Shown here: positions 1 to 7,653 of the stretch, in pieces
Layout: each line of letters opens with the position of its first letter
How positions within the stretch are numbered: position 1 is the stretch's first letter
Source: Clostridioides difficile
GTDB lineage: Bacteria; Bacillota; Clostridia; Peptostreptococcales; Peptostreptococcaceae
Direction: 5' to 3'
Length of the DNA: 32,147 nucleotides
Assembly (NCBI RefSeq): GCF_900243075.1
Contig: NZ_OEZH01000137.1
Location: forward strand, 1 to 32,147
Notes under the pieces: generated by a model
Told to the model about the DNA's origin: nothing
Seen by the model: only the letters and a program-made list of their open reading frames with translations
Databases searched by the model: none
Program-made: the position numbers and the translations under genes

Positions 1-10
1 ATAGAAAAAC

Positions 11-77
11 CCCCTTAGAGTATACGCTTTTTAGACCTATTATAATGGCCTTTTATTTAAATGTCTACTATAAGGGG
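11..77. repeat. Imperfect inverted repeat at left edge
   Basis: The arms at 11-22 and 66-77 are reverse complements with one mismatch (CCCCTTAGAGTA against TACTATAAGGGG). An inner AGAC/GTCT pair extends the structure. It could be the end of a gene or element lying to the left of the window, or a weak terminator. I cannot assign it, and nothing else in bases 1-154 looks like a gene. Confidence 0.3.
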
Positions 78-154
78 ATTATACTAATTTTGAGACAGTC
101 TCTTTTATGTAATTGTTATGAAACTTTGCACAGTTCAATAGATAGGAACTATAT

Positions 155-676
155 TTAGAAGTTCATTACATGATTTTTTAAATACTGATTAAATTTATCA
201 TATTCCATTTTAGATAATCTTTCTGGATAAGACATTACAACTAGTTGATGACCATTAAATTTCTCTTGGTATGGTGGATGAATATGTTTATAATCATTTG
301 CCTTATATTTTACTCTCTCATAGAATTCCTTGCGGCGAGTTGAAAGCTCATCAATGGGAGGGTCAATTTCTAAAATAATAGTTTTTCCTCTCTTATTTAG
401 AAGTTCCAACGTTTTTTGTCCATATCTATTATTACGCATTTCTGGAAAAATACAGAAATGTTCTACATAAATAAAGCTTTCTGCTTCCCAACATAGAATT
501 ATACCAACAAACTGGTTTTTATCATAAATTAAATTGAATTGATATTCTTTATTTTCTATAATTTCTGCTTGCAAAGAAGATTTTCTTTGTTCATGAAATG
601 GAAAACTAGTTTTATATAATTCCATAGCCTTATAGTATAATCTATCGTTACTAGTTCTTAACCGTTCAAATTTCAT
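155..676 (-). CDS. GNAT-family N-acetyltransferase
   Basis: A 173-residue protein with the GNAT fold pattern: an N-terminal alpha/beta part, a central strand (residues about 50-75), then a motif-A-like loop and helix reading CIFPEMRNNRYG at about 75-86, and a following strand ILEIDPP at about 100-106. The acetyl-CoA loop is the degenerate R-x-x-x-Y-G form rather than the textbook Q/R-x-x-G-x-G/A. The start is supported by a good AGGAGG ribosome site on the minus strand just upstream and by a promoter at 722-750. It is monocistronic and divergent from the next gene. The acetylated substrate cannot be read from the sequence. Confidence is high for the family and none for the substrate. Confidence 0.75.
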   Translation of the reverse strand: MKFERLRTSNDRLYYKAMELYKTSFPFHEQRKSSLQAEIIENKEYQFNLIYDKNQFVGIILCWEAESFIYVEHFCIFPEMRNNRYGQKTLELLNKRGKTIILEIDPPIDELSTRRKEFYERVKYKANDYKHIHPPYQEKFNGHQLVVMSYPERLSKMEYDKFNQYLKNHVMNF

Positions 677-721
677 TTTGTTCCTCCTAATTACGAAAAA
701 TTCCGATTTATCTATGAGTTT

Positions 722-750
722 ATTTTATCACAGTCAGCATTTGTATACAA
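722..750 (-). promoter_or_regulatory. Sigma-A-type promoter for the GNAT gene
   Basis: On the minus strand TTGTAT (745-750) is followed after 17 bp by TAAAAT (722-727). This is about 45-50 bp upstream of the GNAT start codon. The rest of the 677-1037 gap shows only AT-rich sequence with TATAAT-like hexamers (958-963, 971-976) and no convincing -35, so the promoter of the next gene is not resolved. Confidence 0.5.
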
Positions 751-1037
751 TGTGTTTTCAGTTGTATATCATTTCTCAATTTTATTCCATTTATGTCCAT
801 ATCTCATAGGCTGAAATATAATTGTTTGTGGTGTAACTTCAAACTATTATATAGGCTCTGATGATTTAAAAACAGCATACTTGTAGACTTTTTTACTGTA
901 TGAAAATAATTTTAATGATTTTAGAAGTTACAAAAAAGTTACATAAATTTGGAAAGCTATAATATACATATATAATATAAGATTAAAACTAGAATGAATA
1001 ATATTAATTTAAAATTTGAACATGGAGGAAGATTATT

Positions 1038-1835
1038 ATGGAGAAAAGAGAAAAGAGGATAATAATATCATCTTTATTAAGTGTATCAATTTTAATGGGT
1101 TTGGTAAGTGTATATTCTATATTAAATAAGGAAGATATAAGTTTAACAGTTAAAGGTCAAGAGCAAAAAGTATCTTCATTTAAAAAAACAGTTGAGGAAC
1201 TTTTGGATGAACAGGGTGTGAAGTATAATTCTGAAGATAAAATTAATCCAAGTTTAGATACAGAGTTAAAAGATAATATAAAAATAAAAGTTGTTAAAGT
1301 AACTAAAAGTAAAAAAGAAGAGTTTGAAAAAATTCCGTTTGATACAAAACATGTAAATGATAATAATTTGTTGAAAGGGAAATCTAAAGTCTATCAAGAA
1401 GGTCAAGATGGAGAAAAAAAACTAGTCTATAATTTAACTTACCATGATGGAAAGTTAGTCAAAAAAGTCTTATCAAAAGAAGTAATATCTAAAGAGCCAA
1501 CTGCAAAAATTATAAAATATGGAACTAAAGAAAAGGTACTAATTGCATCAAGAGGAGCAAATATAAGAGGTGGAAAACATATGAAGGTAGTTGCAACTGC
1601 ATATGCAGGTGATACAATAACATCGACTGGAACAACTCCAAGATGGGGTGTTATTGCGGTTGACCCAAGTGTAATACCATATGGAACAAAGGTATATATA
1701 CCTAAGTTGGGCATGACTTTTGTGGCAGAAGATTGTGGAGGTGCAATTAAAGGTAATAGAATAGATATTTTTATGAATAGTGAAGGAAAAGCATCAAATT
1801 GGGGAAGGAAAAGCATAGATATATATCTACATTAA
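1038..1835 (+). CDS. DUF348 and 3D-domain cell-wall protein
   Basis: A 265-residue secreted or membrane-anchored protein. Residues about 8-28 form a signal or anchor helix. A DUF348-like segment (about 33-75) follows, then a G5-like stretch (about 90-170). The C-terminal third is a 3D domain containing the three conserved aspartates in VDPSVIPYG, AEDCGGAIKG and RIDIF. The family is that of the YabE, YocH and Rpf-like resuscitation/lytic proteins, which act on peptidoglycan. The second motif reads DCGG where DTGG is usual, a small but visible substitution. Start: ATG with GGAGGA about 8 bases upstream. It is not obviously in an operon, since about 110 bp separate it from the next gene, which has its own strong ribosome site. 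Confidence 0.8.
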   Translation: MEKREKRIIISSLLSVSILMGLVSVYSILNKEDISLTVKGQEQKVSSFKKTVEELLDEQGVKYNSEDKINPSLDTELKDNIKIKVVKVTKSKKEEFEKIPFDTKHVNDNNLLKGKSKVYQEGQDGEKKLVYNLTYHDGKLVKKVLSKEVISKEPTAKIIKYGTKEKVLIASRGANIRGGKHMKVVATAYAGDTITSTGTTPRWGVIAVDPSVIPYGTKVYIPKLGMTFVAEDCGGAIKGNRIDIFMNSEGKASNWGRKSIDIYLH

Positions 1836-1944
1836 ATTAGTGAATAGAATAACTTTACTTGAAAGATAAAAAAGTATAAAATATGAATTAACTAAACTGT
1901 TAGATTATTCTTGAAACATAAAAATATATCTAAGGGGGGATAAG

Positions 1945-2535
1945 ATGAAAATAGTCTGTTTAGGAGACAGTTTAACATATGGATTTGGAGTATCACGAAG
2001 TAATTCATGGACAAACATTGTAAATAAAGAGACTCGATTAGAAATAGTAAATAAGGGTATAAATGGTGATACAACAAGTGGTATGTTAGTTAGATTTAAT
2101 GAAGATGTTGTAAAAAACTCTCCTGATATAGTTTTTATAATGGGTGGTACCAACGATTTTATTGCTGGAGCAGGAAATGAAGTTATTAATTCTAATATAA
2201 TGGCTATGGTACATCAAGCATATTCAAAAAATATTATACCTATAATAGGAATACCATTAAAACCAGATATTCCAAGTGTTAGAGAAGATTGGAGTTGTTT
2301 TACTGATTTTAATATAGTATCCCAAAAATTAGAATCATATAGCCATTGGTTAAAAAAGTTTTGTTTGACATTTAATACTAATTTTGTAGATTTTTATTCA
2401 GAATATAATAAAAATATGGAACTAGAAGGATATAAAAAATTGTATTTTGATGGATTGCATCCAACCAAGGAAGGTCATAGAATAATGGCAGATATTTTTA
2501 TTAATTCAATTAATAAGTATATAGAAGAGTTATAG
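1945..2535 (+). CDS. SGNH/GDSL-type esterase
   Basis: A 196-residue, leaderless hydrolase of the SGNH superfamily. Block I is GDSLTYG with the nucleophile Ser9. Block II is the NKGINGDTT stretch with oxyanion Gly38 or Gly41. Block III is GGTNDF with Asn70. Block V is FDGLHP with catalytic Asp169 and His172. Length and block order match the TAP/lysophospholipase L1-like group, but this one has no signal peptide and is probably cytoplasmic. The start is fixed by AAGGGGGGAT just upstream. The substrate is probably a short acyl or acetyl ester and cannot be specified. It is followed after about 60 bp by the phosphoglucomutase gene. Confidence 0.85.
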   Translation: MKIVCLGDSLTYGFGVSRSNSWTNIVNKETRLEIVNKGINGDTTSGMLVRFNEDVVKNSPDIVFIMGGTNDFIAGAGNEVINSNIMAMVHQAYSKNIIPIIGIPLKPDIPSVREDWSCFTDFNIVSQKLESYSHWLKKFCLTFNTNFVDFYSEYNKNMELEGYKKLYFDGLHPTKEGHRIMADIFINSINKYIEEL

Positions 2536-2596
2536 TTGTATCAAAATGCTTGTTTATACAGTTATAATAAATACATAAGATAGGGAGGGTTTTATT

Positions 2597-4294
2597 ATGG
2601 ATTATACTAAAACATATGAAGAGTGGATAAAGAGTTCATATTTTGATGAAGATACAAAACTAGAGTTGGAGAAAATAAAAAATAATGAAAAAGAGATAGA
2701 GGATAGGTTCTATAAGGATTTAGAGTTTGGGACTGCTGGTCTTAGAGGAATAATTGAAGCAGGAACGAATAGAATAAATAAATACACAGTTAGAAGGGCT
2801 ACTTTTGGGTTAGCAAACTATATATTAGAAAATACTACAGAAGAAGAAAAAACTAGAGGTGTAGTAATAGCTCATGATAATAGACACAAGTCTAGAGAAT
2901 TCTGTATAGAGTCTGCAAACACTTTGGCAGCATGTGGTATAAAAGCATATATATTTGATAGTTTGAGAACTACTCCAGAATTATCTTTTGCTGTTAGAAA
3001 CTTAAATGCAATAGCTGGTATAGTCATAACAGCAAGTCATAATCCTCCAGAATATAATGGATATAAGGTATATTGGGAAGATGGAGCACAAGTTATGCCA
3101 GAGATTGCAAATGCTATAACAGACAAAGTAAATAGTATACACGATTATAGTATAATACCAACTTTGAGTAAAGCTAATAAAAATTTAGTAGTTTTGTTGG
3201 ACGAATCACAAGATACTAAATTTATAGAAGCAGTAAAAAGTCAAATTATAAGAAAAGATTTAGTTAAAAGTGTAGGTAAAAGCTTTAAGATAGTTTATAC
3301 ACCTCTTTGTGGAACAGGTAATATTCCAATAAGAAGAGCATTAAAAGAAGTGGGTTTTGAAAATATAATTGTAGTTTCAGAAGAAGAAAATCCAGACCCA
3401 AATTTTGCAGGGCTTGATTATCCAAACCCAGAAGAGAAAAAAGCTTTAAATAGAGGAATATTACTTGCAAAAGAAAAAGGCGCAGACCTCGTAATAGCAA
3501 CTGACCCGGATTGTGATAGAGTAGGTGTAGCAGTAAAAACTACTACAGGAGAGTATGCTTTACTTACAGGAAATCAAATTGGTGGTATGTTGACACATTA
3601 TATAATAGAAGGCTTAAAAGAAAATAATAAATTAAAAGAAAATGCTACAATGATAAAAACTATAGTTACATCAGAATTTGGAGCAGATATAGCTAAATCA
3701 AATAATGTTGATGTGTTAAATGTTCTTACAGGTTTTAAATTTATTGGTGAAAAAATAAAATTATTTGAACAAAATAAAAACAGAAGTTATGTATTTGGAT
3801 ATGAAGAAAGTTATGGTTATTTAGTTGGTACTCATGCAAGAGATAAAGATGGTGTAGTTTCTTCATTATTGATATCCGAAATGGCAGCATTTTACTATTC
3901 AAAAGGTATGAGTTTATATGAAGGTTTAATAGAACTTTATAAAAAATATGGATTTTTTAAAGAACAGACTATATCTTTGACTTTAAAAGGTATAGAAGGT
4001 GTAGAAAAGATAAAAGAAATAATATCTTACTTTAGAGAAAATCAAATTGATTATATAAATAATGTTAAAGTAGTTGATAAAAAAGATTATAAAAATGGTA
4101 TAGAGAATCTTCCTAAATCTGATGTTTTAAAATACTTTTTGGAAGATGAATCTTGGGTAGCTATAAGACCATCTGGAACAGAGCCAAAACTTAAATTTTA
4201 CATAGCTGTAAAAGGAACCAGTGATATTGAAGCGGATAAAAAGCTTCAAGGTTTAAAAGAATATATAGATGCCATGGTTGAAAAATTAAAATAA
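2597..4294 (+). CDS. Phosphoglucomutase / phosphomannomutase (PgcA type)
   Basis: A 565-residue alpha-D-phosphohexomutase that interconverts hexose 1- and 6-phosphates, usually glucose, supplying UDP-glucose and cell-surface polymer synthesis. All four functional loops are present: the phosphoserine loop TASHNP with Ser147, the Mg2+ loop DPDCDR with Asp303/Asp305/Asp307, the sugar-recognition loop GYEESYG at 401-407, and the phosphate-binding loop RPSGTEP at 524-530. Length fits the long Gram-positive group (B. subtilis PgcA type), not the GlmM type. The ribosome site is GGGAGGG. The gene ends ahead of a 17-bp inverted repeat that could terminate it. Whether glucose or mannose is preferred cannot be read here. 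Confidence 0.9.
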   Translation: MDYTKTYEEWIKSSYFDEDTKLELEKIKNNEKEIEDRFYKDLEFGTAGLRGIIEAGTNRINKYTVRRATFGLANYILENTTEEEKTRGVVIAHDNRHKSREFCIESANTLAACGIKAYIFDSLRTTPELSFAVRNLNAIAGIVITASHNPPEYNGYKVYWEDGAQVMPEIANAITDKVNSIHDYSIIPTLSKANKNLVVLLDESQDTKFIEAVKSQIIRKDLVKSVGKSFKIVYTPLCGTGNIPIRRALKEVGFENIIVVSEEENPDPNFAGLDYPNPEEKKALNRGILLAKEKGADLVIATDPDCDRVGVAVKTTTGEYALLTGNQIGGMLTHYIIEGLKENNKLKENATMIKTIVTSEFGADIAKSNNVDVLNVLTGFKFIGEKIKLFEQNKNRSYVFGYEESYGYLVGTHARDKDGVVSSLLISEMAAFYYSKGMSLYEGLIELYKKYGFFKEQTISLTLKGIEGVEKIKEIISYFRENQIDYINNVKVVDKKDYKNGIENLPKSDVLKYFLEDESWVAIRPSGTEPKLKFYIAVKGTSDIEADKKLQGLKEYIDAMVEKLK

Positions 4295-4337
4295 AACATT
4301 ATTATTTTATAAGATAATTTTATGATAATATTTGTTT

Positions 4338-4413
4338 AGCTGAAAATTATAATTTACTTTCATTGAGTAGAATATGGAAATGTTAGTAGAATTATTATTT
4401 TCAGCTTTTATTT
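4338..4413 (+). terminator. 17-bp inverted repeat, probable terminator
   Basis: Arms 4338-4354 and 4390-4406 pair over 17 bases with one mismatch (they begin AGCTGAAAAT and end ATTTTCAGCT), and inner TACT/AGTA bases extend the stem. The loop is long (about 35 nt). A TTTATTT run follows the right arm, so termination of the phosphoglucomutase transcript is the simplest reading. Confidence 0.5.
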
Positions 4414-4507
4414 GTGTTACTTTTACTTAAATAATTATATTATGGTAGAAATCTGAGTATAATTAATATTATATAGTGAAATTAATTTGAGAGAAAAGGG
4501 GATATTT

Positions 4508-5347
4508 ATGTTTGGTATAGATAAAAAATTGATTGAGTATATAATTGCAAAATCTAATTACAGTGAATTAAGTTCAAAGTCAGCAGAAGTATCTTTCTTC
4601 TTAATGTTGTCTATATTTCCTTTTTTGATATTTACAATAAGTTCTATAGCGTATATACCAATTCTTCATTTAAATAAATATATAGCTTTGTTTAGAAATA
4701 TGATGCCAGAAGGAGCTTTTGCTGTATTATCTTCAATCATAGTTTCTGCAATAGACAATAGAAACCTAAAATTTTTAGCTATTAGTTTTGTACTTACTAT
4801 GTGGACATTTTCAAGAGCAGTAAAAGCTCTTATTAAAGGGATGAATAGAGCGTATAAAGTTAAGGAAACTAGGTCTTTTTTTAAAATTCTATCTATATCA
4901 TTTTTATTTACAATAATGCTTTTGGTACTTATTTTTTTATCTATGATATTTCTAGTTTATGGAGAAAAAATAGGTTATTTTATTTTTAACCTTATAGGAT
5001 TGGATGAAATATTCATAAAAATATGGGATATTCTAAGATACACTGTAGGTATAATAACAATAATAGTGATATTTACATTATTATATAAATATACTCCAAA
5101 TAAAAAATTGACTATTAAAGAATCTGCGCCAGGTGCCATCTTTGCTACTTTTGCTTGGTTTTTAGTATCATTTTTATATTCTTATTATACAAATTACTAT
5201 GCTAATTATGAAGTAATCTACGGAAGTATAGCTGAAATAATTGTACTTATGACATGGATGTATTTTAGTAGTTGGTCTATTGTTATTGGCTATGAGGTAA
5301 ATTCAAGACTGTATTTTAGAAAGATAAGAAATGAAATGCTAAAGTAA
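4508..5347 (+). CDS. YihY/UPF0761-family inner-membrane protein
   Basis: A 279-residue polytopic membrane protein of the YihY/BrkB family, once called RNase BN, although that activity belongs to a different protein. About six hydrophobic segments are visible (roughly residues 30-55, 85-110, 130-155, 175-200, 210-230, 240-265), with the family signatures FPFLIF near residue 35 and MTWMYFSSW near residue 255. I chose the ATG at 4508 because AAAGGGGA lies at the right distance before it. The reading frame continues upstream to a TTG at 4487, but that codon lies ahead of this ribosome site. The function is unknown. It is monocistronic and ends before a hairpin terminator. Confidence 0.8.
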   Translation: MFGIDKKLIEYIIAKSNYSELSSKSAEVSFFLMLSIFPFLIFTISSIAYIPILHLNKYIALFRNMMPEGAFAVLSSIIVSAIDNRNLKFLAISFVLTMWTFSRAVKALIKGMNRAYKVKETRSFFKILSISFLFTIMLLVLIFLSMIFLVYGEKIGYFIFNLIGLDEIFIKIWDILRYTVGIITIIVIFTLLYKYTPNKKLTIKESAPGAIFATFAWFLVSFLYSYYTNYYANYEVIYGSIAEIIVLMTWMYFSSWSIVIGYEVNSRLYFRKIRNEMLK

Positions 5348-5424
5348 AACATTAAAATAAAAGATAGTATTTAATATTATAAATGTGATTGAATTAATGA
5401 AAAAAATATTGACATTTAAGTTAA

Positions 5425-5457
5425 AAAGTCTAGAATTTTCTGGGCTTTTTTTATTTT
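5425..5457 (+). terminator. Intrinsic terminator
   Basis: AAAGTCTAGA (5425-5434) pairs with TCTGGGCTTT (5439-5448) using G-U pairs, and a T-rich tract follows. A TTGACA/TAGAAT pair (5409-5436, 16-bp spacer) overlaps the stem, so a promoter here is an alternative reading. Confidence 0.55.
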
Positions 5458-5466
5458 TAATGCAAC

Positions 5467-5495
5467 TTGACAAATTTTATTTTATGAGATAATTT
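5467..5495 (+). promoter_or_regulatory. Sigma-A-type promoter upstream of the IS and ptpC
   Basis: TTGACA (5467-5472), a 17-bp spacer, then TAATTT (5490-5495). Its natural target is either the 47-codon ORF just downstream or, in the IS-free arrangement, ptpC, since no gene other than that ORF lies between. Confidence 0.5.
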
Positions 5496-5540
5496 TAATT
5501 TATAATCATCTTTGAAAAGATGACTATTGATAAGTAAGAG

Positions 5541-5684
5541 ATGAAATTGGTAGAAGCATCAAAAAATGTACTAAATAAAAATTATAGTCCTAATGAGTTA
5601 ATGTCTGTATTTTCAAATAATGCAGTGTTTAGTCATGTGTTTTTATATGCGCCTGTATTCCTAATTATCAATATATTAGAATAA
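5541..5684 (+). CDS. Small ORF, 47 aa, function unknown
   Basis: An ATG-started frame of 47 residues with a polar N-terminus containing NYSPNELMSVFSNNAVFS and a hydrophobic C-terminal end (FLYAPVFLIINILE). It has a usable promoter upstream (5467-5495) but only a weak ribosome site (TAAGAG directly before ATG). I do not recognise the protein. It could be a real small membrane peptide, a truncated remnant of a longer gene, or chance. The rest of 5685-5818 shows a TATAAT at 5788-5793 without a matching -35 and nothing else. Confidence 0.3.
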   Translation: MKLVEASKNVLNKNYSPNELMSVFSNNAVFSHVFLYAPVFLIINILE

Positions 5685-5940
5685 GATACTGTAATTAGAT
5701 TTAGAAAAAAGAGACATAAATAATTATAAACAAATAATAAATTACATAAAATTAAATTTATTCACAAGTATATCTTATAAAATATGTTATAATTAATAGA
5801 AAATTGTCATATAATTACAATGAAATTGCCGAAAAGCCTCCTTCTTTAGATGTGGGGATGAAAGGCAAGGTCTTAATATAAATAAAAGTCAGAATAATAC
5901 TTTCAACCTAACATTATGAATGATAGATTATGTGTAGGAG

Positions 5941-6354
5941 GTGTTAGTTTTTATATATAAATCTAACGGAAATATAACATATGATTGTAAATATCATATA
6001 ATATTTTGTCCTAAGTATCGTAAACCTGTTTTAGTTGGCGAAGTAAAAAATATGTTAAAAGAGATAATGCCATATAAAGCAGATGAACTTGGAGCAGAAA
6101 TAATAGAAATGGAAATAAACAAAGACCATGTGCATTTATTAATATTATGTGACCCACAGTTTGGAATACATAAAGTAGTAAAAGGTTTAAAAGGTTTTAG
6201 TTCAAGAATATTAAGAGAAAATTTCCAACATTTAAAGTCTAGTATGCCTAGTATGTGGACTAATAGTTATTTCGTAGGAACTGTTGGCACTGTAAGTTTA
6301 GAAGTGGTTAAACAATACATAAACAATCAACCATTTAGGAGTAAGAAAAAATGA
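5941..6354 (+). CDS. tnpA: IS200/IS605 TnpA, HUH Y1 transposase
   Basis: The single-strand transposase of the element. The protein of about 137 residues has the family order: NGNITYDCKYHI followed by CPKYRKPVL near the N-terminus, the HUH pair HVH at residues 63-65, and the nucleophile tyrosine in KQYINNQ at residue 126. No frameshift or internal stop is visible, so it may be active and could mobilise this or related elements. The start is doubtful. The frame opens at a GTG (5941) that overlaps the AGGAGGTG ribosome site itself, and no ATG/TTG follows at the usual distance, so the original start codon may have been lost. Its stop overlaps the tnpB ATG (ATGA). Confidence 0.8.
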   Translation: MLVFIYKSNGNITYDCKYHIIFCPKYRKPVLVGEVKNMLKEIMPYKADELGAEIIEMEINKDHVHLLILCDPQFGIHKVVKGLKGFSSRILRENFQHLKSSMPSMWTNSYFVGTVGTVSLEVVKQYINNQPFRSKKK

Positions 6355-7480
6355 TAAAAAGTCATAGAGTAAAATTAAACCTAACTAGAACACAATTTGA
6401 ATTAGTAAGAGAAAAACAAATGGAGAGTGCTAATTGTTGGAATCATACGGTTATCTAAAGAATACTATTTTGAACATAGACAATGGATAAAAAAGAATGA
6501 TATACAAAAGATAATCAAAGGTAAATACAATCTAAACTATACAAGCAATATCAGATAAATTTGATGCTAATAGAAAGACTATTTCACAGTTAAGAAAGAA
6601 AGGTAATACCAAGGCAAAGTATCCATATAAAACCAAGAAATTTTATATAATACCATTCAAAGCTAGTGAATATCAATGCTAAAGATAACTTAAAGTTATC
6701 AATGTCAAAAGGTAGATATTTAGAGTTAGATTTTAATATTGAAAATATAAAGACTGCTGAAATAGTATGGAGAAACGGATATTATTTGTATTATACATTT
6801 GATGATGGAATCATTAATCCAACACTGAAAGGTAACAACATCGTAGGTGTAGACTTAGGAGAAATACATTCTATAGCGAGTATAACTAATGAAGGTATTG
6901 GACTTGTAATATCTAATAGAGAAGGTAGAAGTATTAAGCAATTTAGAAATAAGTTATATATCTAAAAGATTAAGTAGATGTAAAAAAGGTAGTAGACAAT
7001 ATAAGAGATTATGGAAATTAAAAAATACTATTAGAACTAAAACAGATAACCAATTAATAAACTTATACCACCAAACAACGAGAAAGTTTATAGATTTTTG
7101 TGTAGAGCAACAAGTATGTGAAATAGTTTTAGGAGATATAAAAGGAATTGAGAAAAATACAAAAAAGATTAAATAGAATTAATAGACAAAAAATATCTCA
7201 AATGGAGTATGGTCGTATTAAAGACTATATTAAATATAAAGCTAAAGAGCAAGGTATTGAAGTTAAGCTAGTTAAAGAAAACTACACATCTCAAACTTGC
7301 CCAAAGTGTTCTAAAAAACACAAACCAACTGGTAGAACTTATAGTTGTACTTGTGGTTATAAAACTCATAGAGATATAGTTGGTGCATGGAATATTCTAA
7401 ATAAAAAACATAAATATGATTTAGTTGATTTTAGTATAAACCATAAGCAACCAATTAATTTAAAAGTATCTACCATATAA
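6351..7480 (+). pseudogene. tnpB: TnpB (RNA-guided nuclease), multiply frameshifted
   Basis: A TnpB remnant readable only by stepping through the frames. It opens with MIKSHRVKLNLTRTQF (from 6351, stop at 6456-6458), continues in the +1 frame from about 6451 (LSKEYYFEHRQW), in the third frame from about 6542 (QAISDKFDANRKTISQL), in the first frame again from 6666, in the second from about 6961, and in the third from 7148 to 7480. That is about five frameshifts. The RuvC landmarks all survive but in different frames: the first Asp in GVDLGEIHS, the region of the second acidic residue in LGDIKGIE, the zinc ribbon CPKC with a CTCG partner, and the last Asp in THRDIVGAWN. It can no longer make a working nuclease. 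Confidence 0.9.
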
Positions 7481-7607
7481 GGTAGTAGTGGCGAAGACAC
7501 CGTCCAAGTAGCTTGGTTTTGTAACTACCTATGATTCTATCGTTTAGATAGTATTAAGTCATTAGCCACAAAGAATCCCCTTGCTTTAGCTATGGGGAGT
7601 GTGTCAA
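7481..7607 (+). ncRNA. Right-end omega-RNA (TnpB guide scaffold), predicted
   Basis: The noncoding tail between the tnpB stop and the element end folds well: GGTAGT (7481-7486) with ACTACC (7524-7529) enclosing CCAAG/CTTGG (7504-7508, 7512-7516), then the right-end hairpin 7577-7597. In this family the transcript of the tnpB 3' end plus right end is the guide RNA, and the guide itself is the flanking host DNA beginning at 7608. The 5' end of the RNA may lie inside tnpB. Since the local tnpB is dead, it could only work with a TnpB supplied elsewhere. Confidence 0.45.
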
Positions 7608-7653
7608 TTAAGGAGTATTATTATAAATAACATTGAGAGGTAGTGGTTAGAAT

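Larger units (their letters stand above)
5819..7607 (+). mobile_element. IS608-like IS200/IS605 element, tnpB decayed
   Basis: The element can be bounded by the signals of the IS608 type. The left cleavage motif TTAC is at 5815-5818 and the right cleavage motif TCAA at 7604-7607. Guide tetranucleotide AAAG (5833-5836) lies directly before the left-end hairpin and GAAT (7573-7576) directly before the right-end hairpin. The hairpins share one layout: CCTC, then TCT-TT-AGA, then GGGG on the left (5837-5857), and CCCC, then GCT-TT-AGC, then GGGG on the right (7577-7597). The length of 1789 bp fits the family. It encodes tnpA (open) and tnpB (broken). There are no terminal inverted repeats and no target duplication, as expected for this single-strand transposition type. 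Confidence 0.88.

Noticed and set aside
1439-1816. 125-codon open frame on minus
   Set aside because: It lies inside the DUF348/3D gene, has no ribosome site, and looks like a shadow of the coding strand.
5685-5940. Group I intron upstream of tnpA, making the 5819 element an IStron
   Set aside because: tnpA starts about 120 bases from the left end with no room for an intron core, and the left target is TTAC and not TTGAT. It is a plain IS608-like element.
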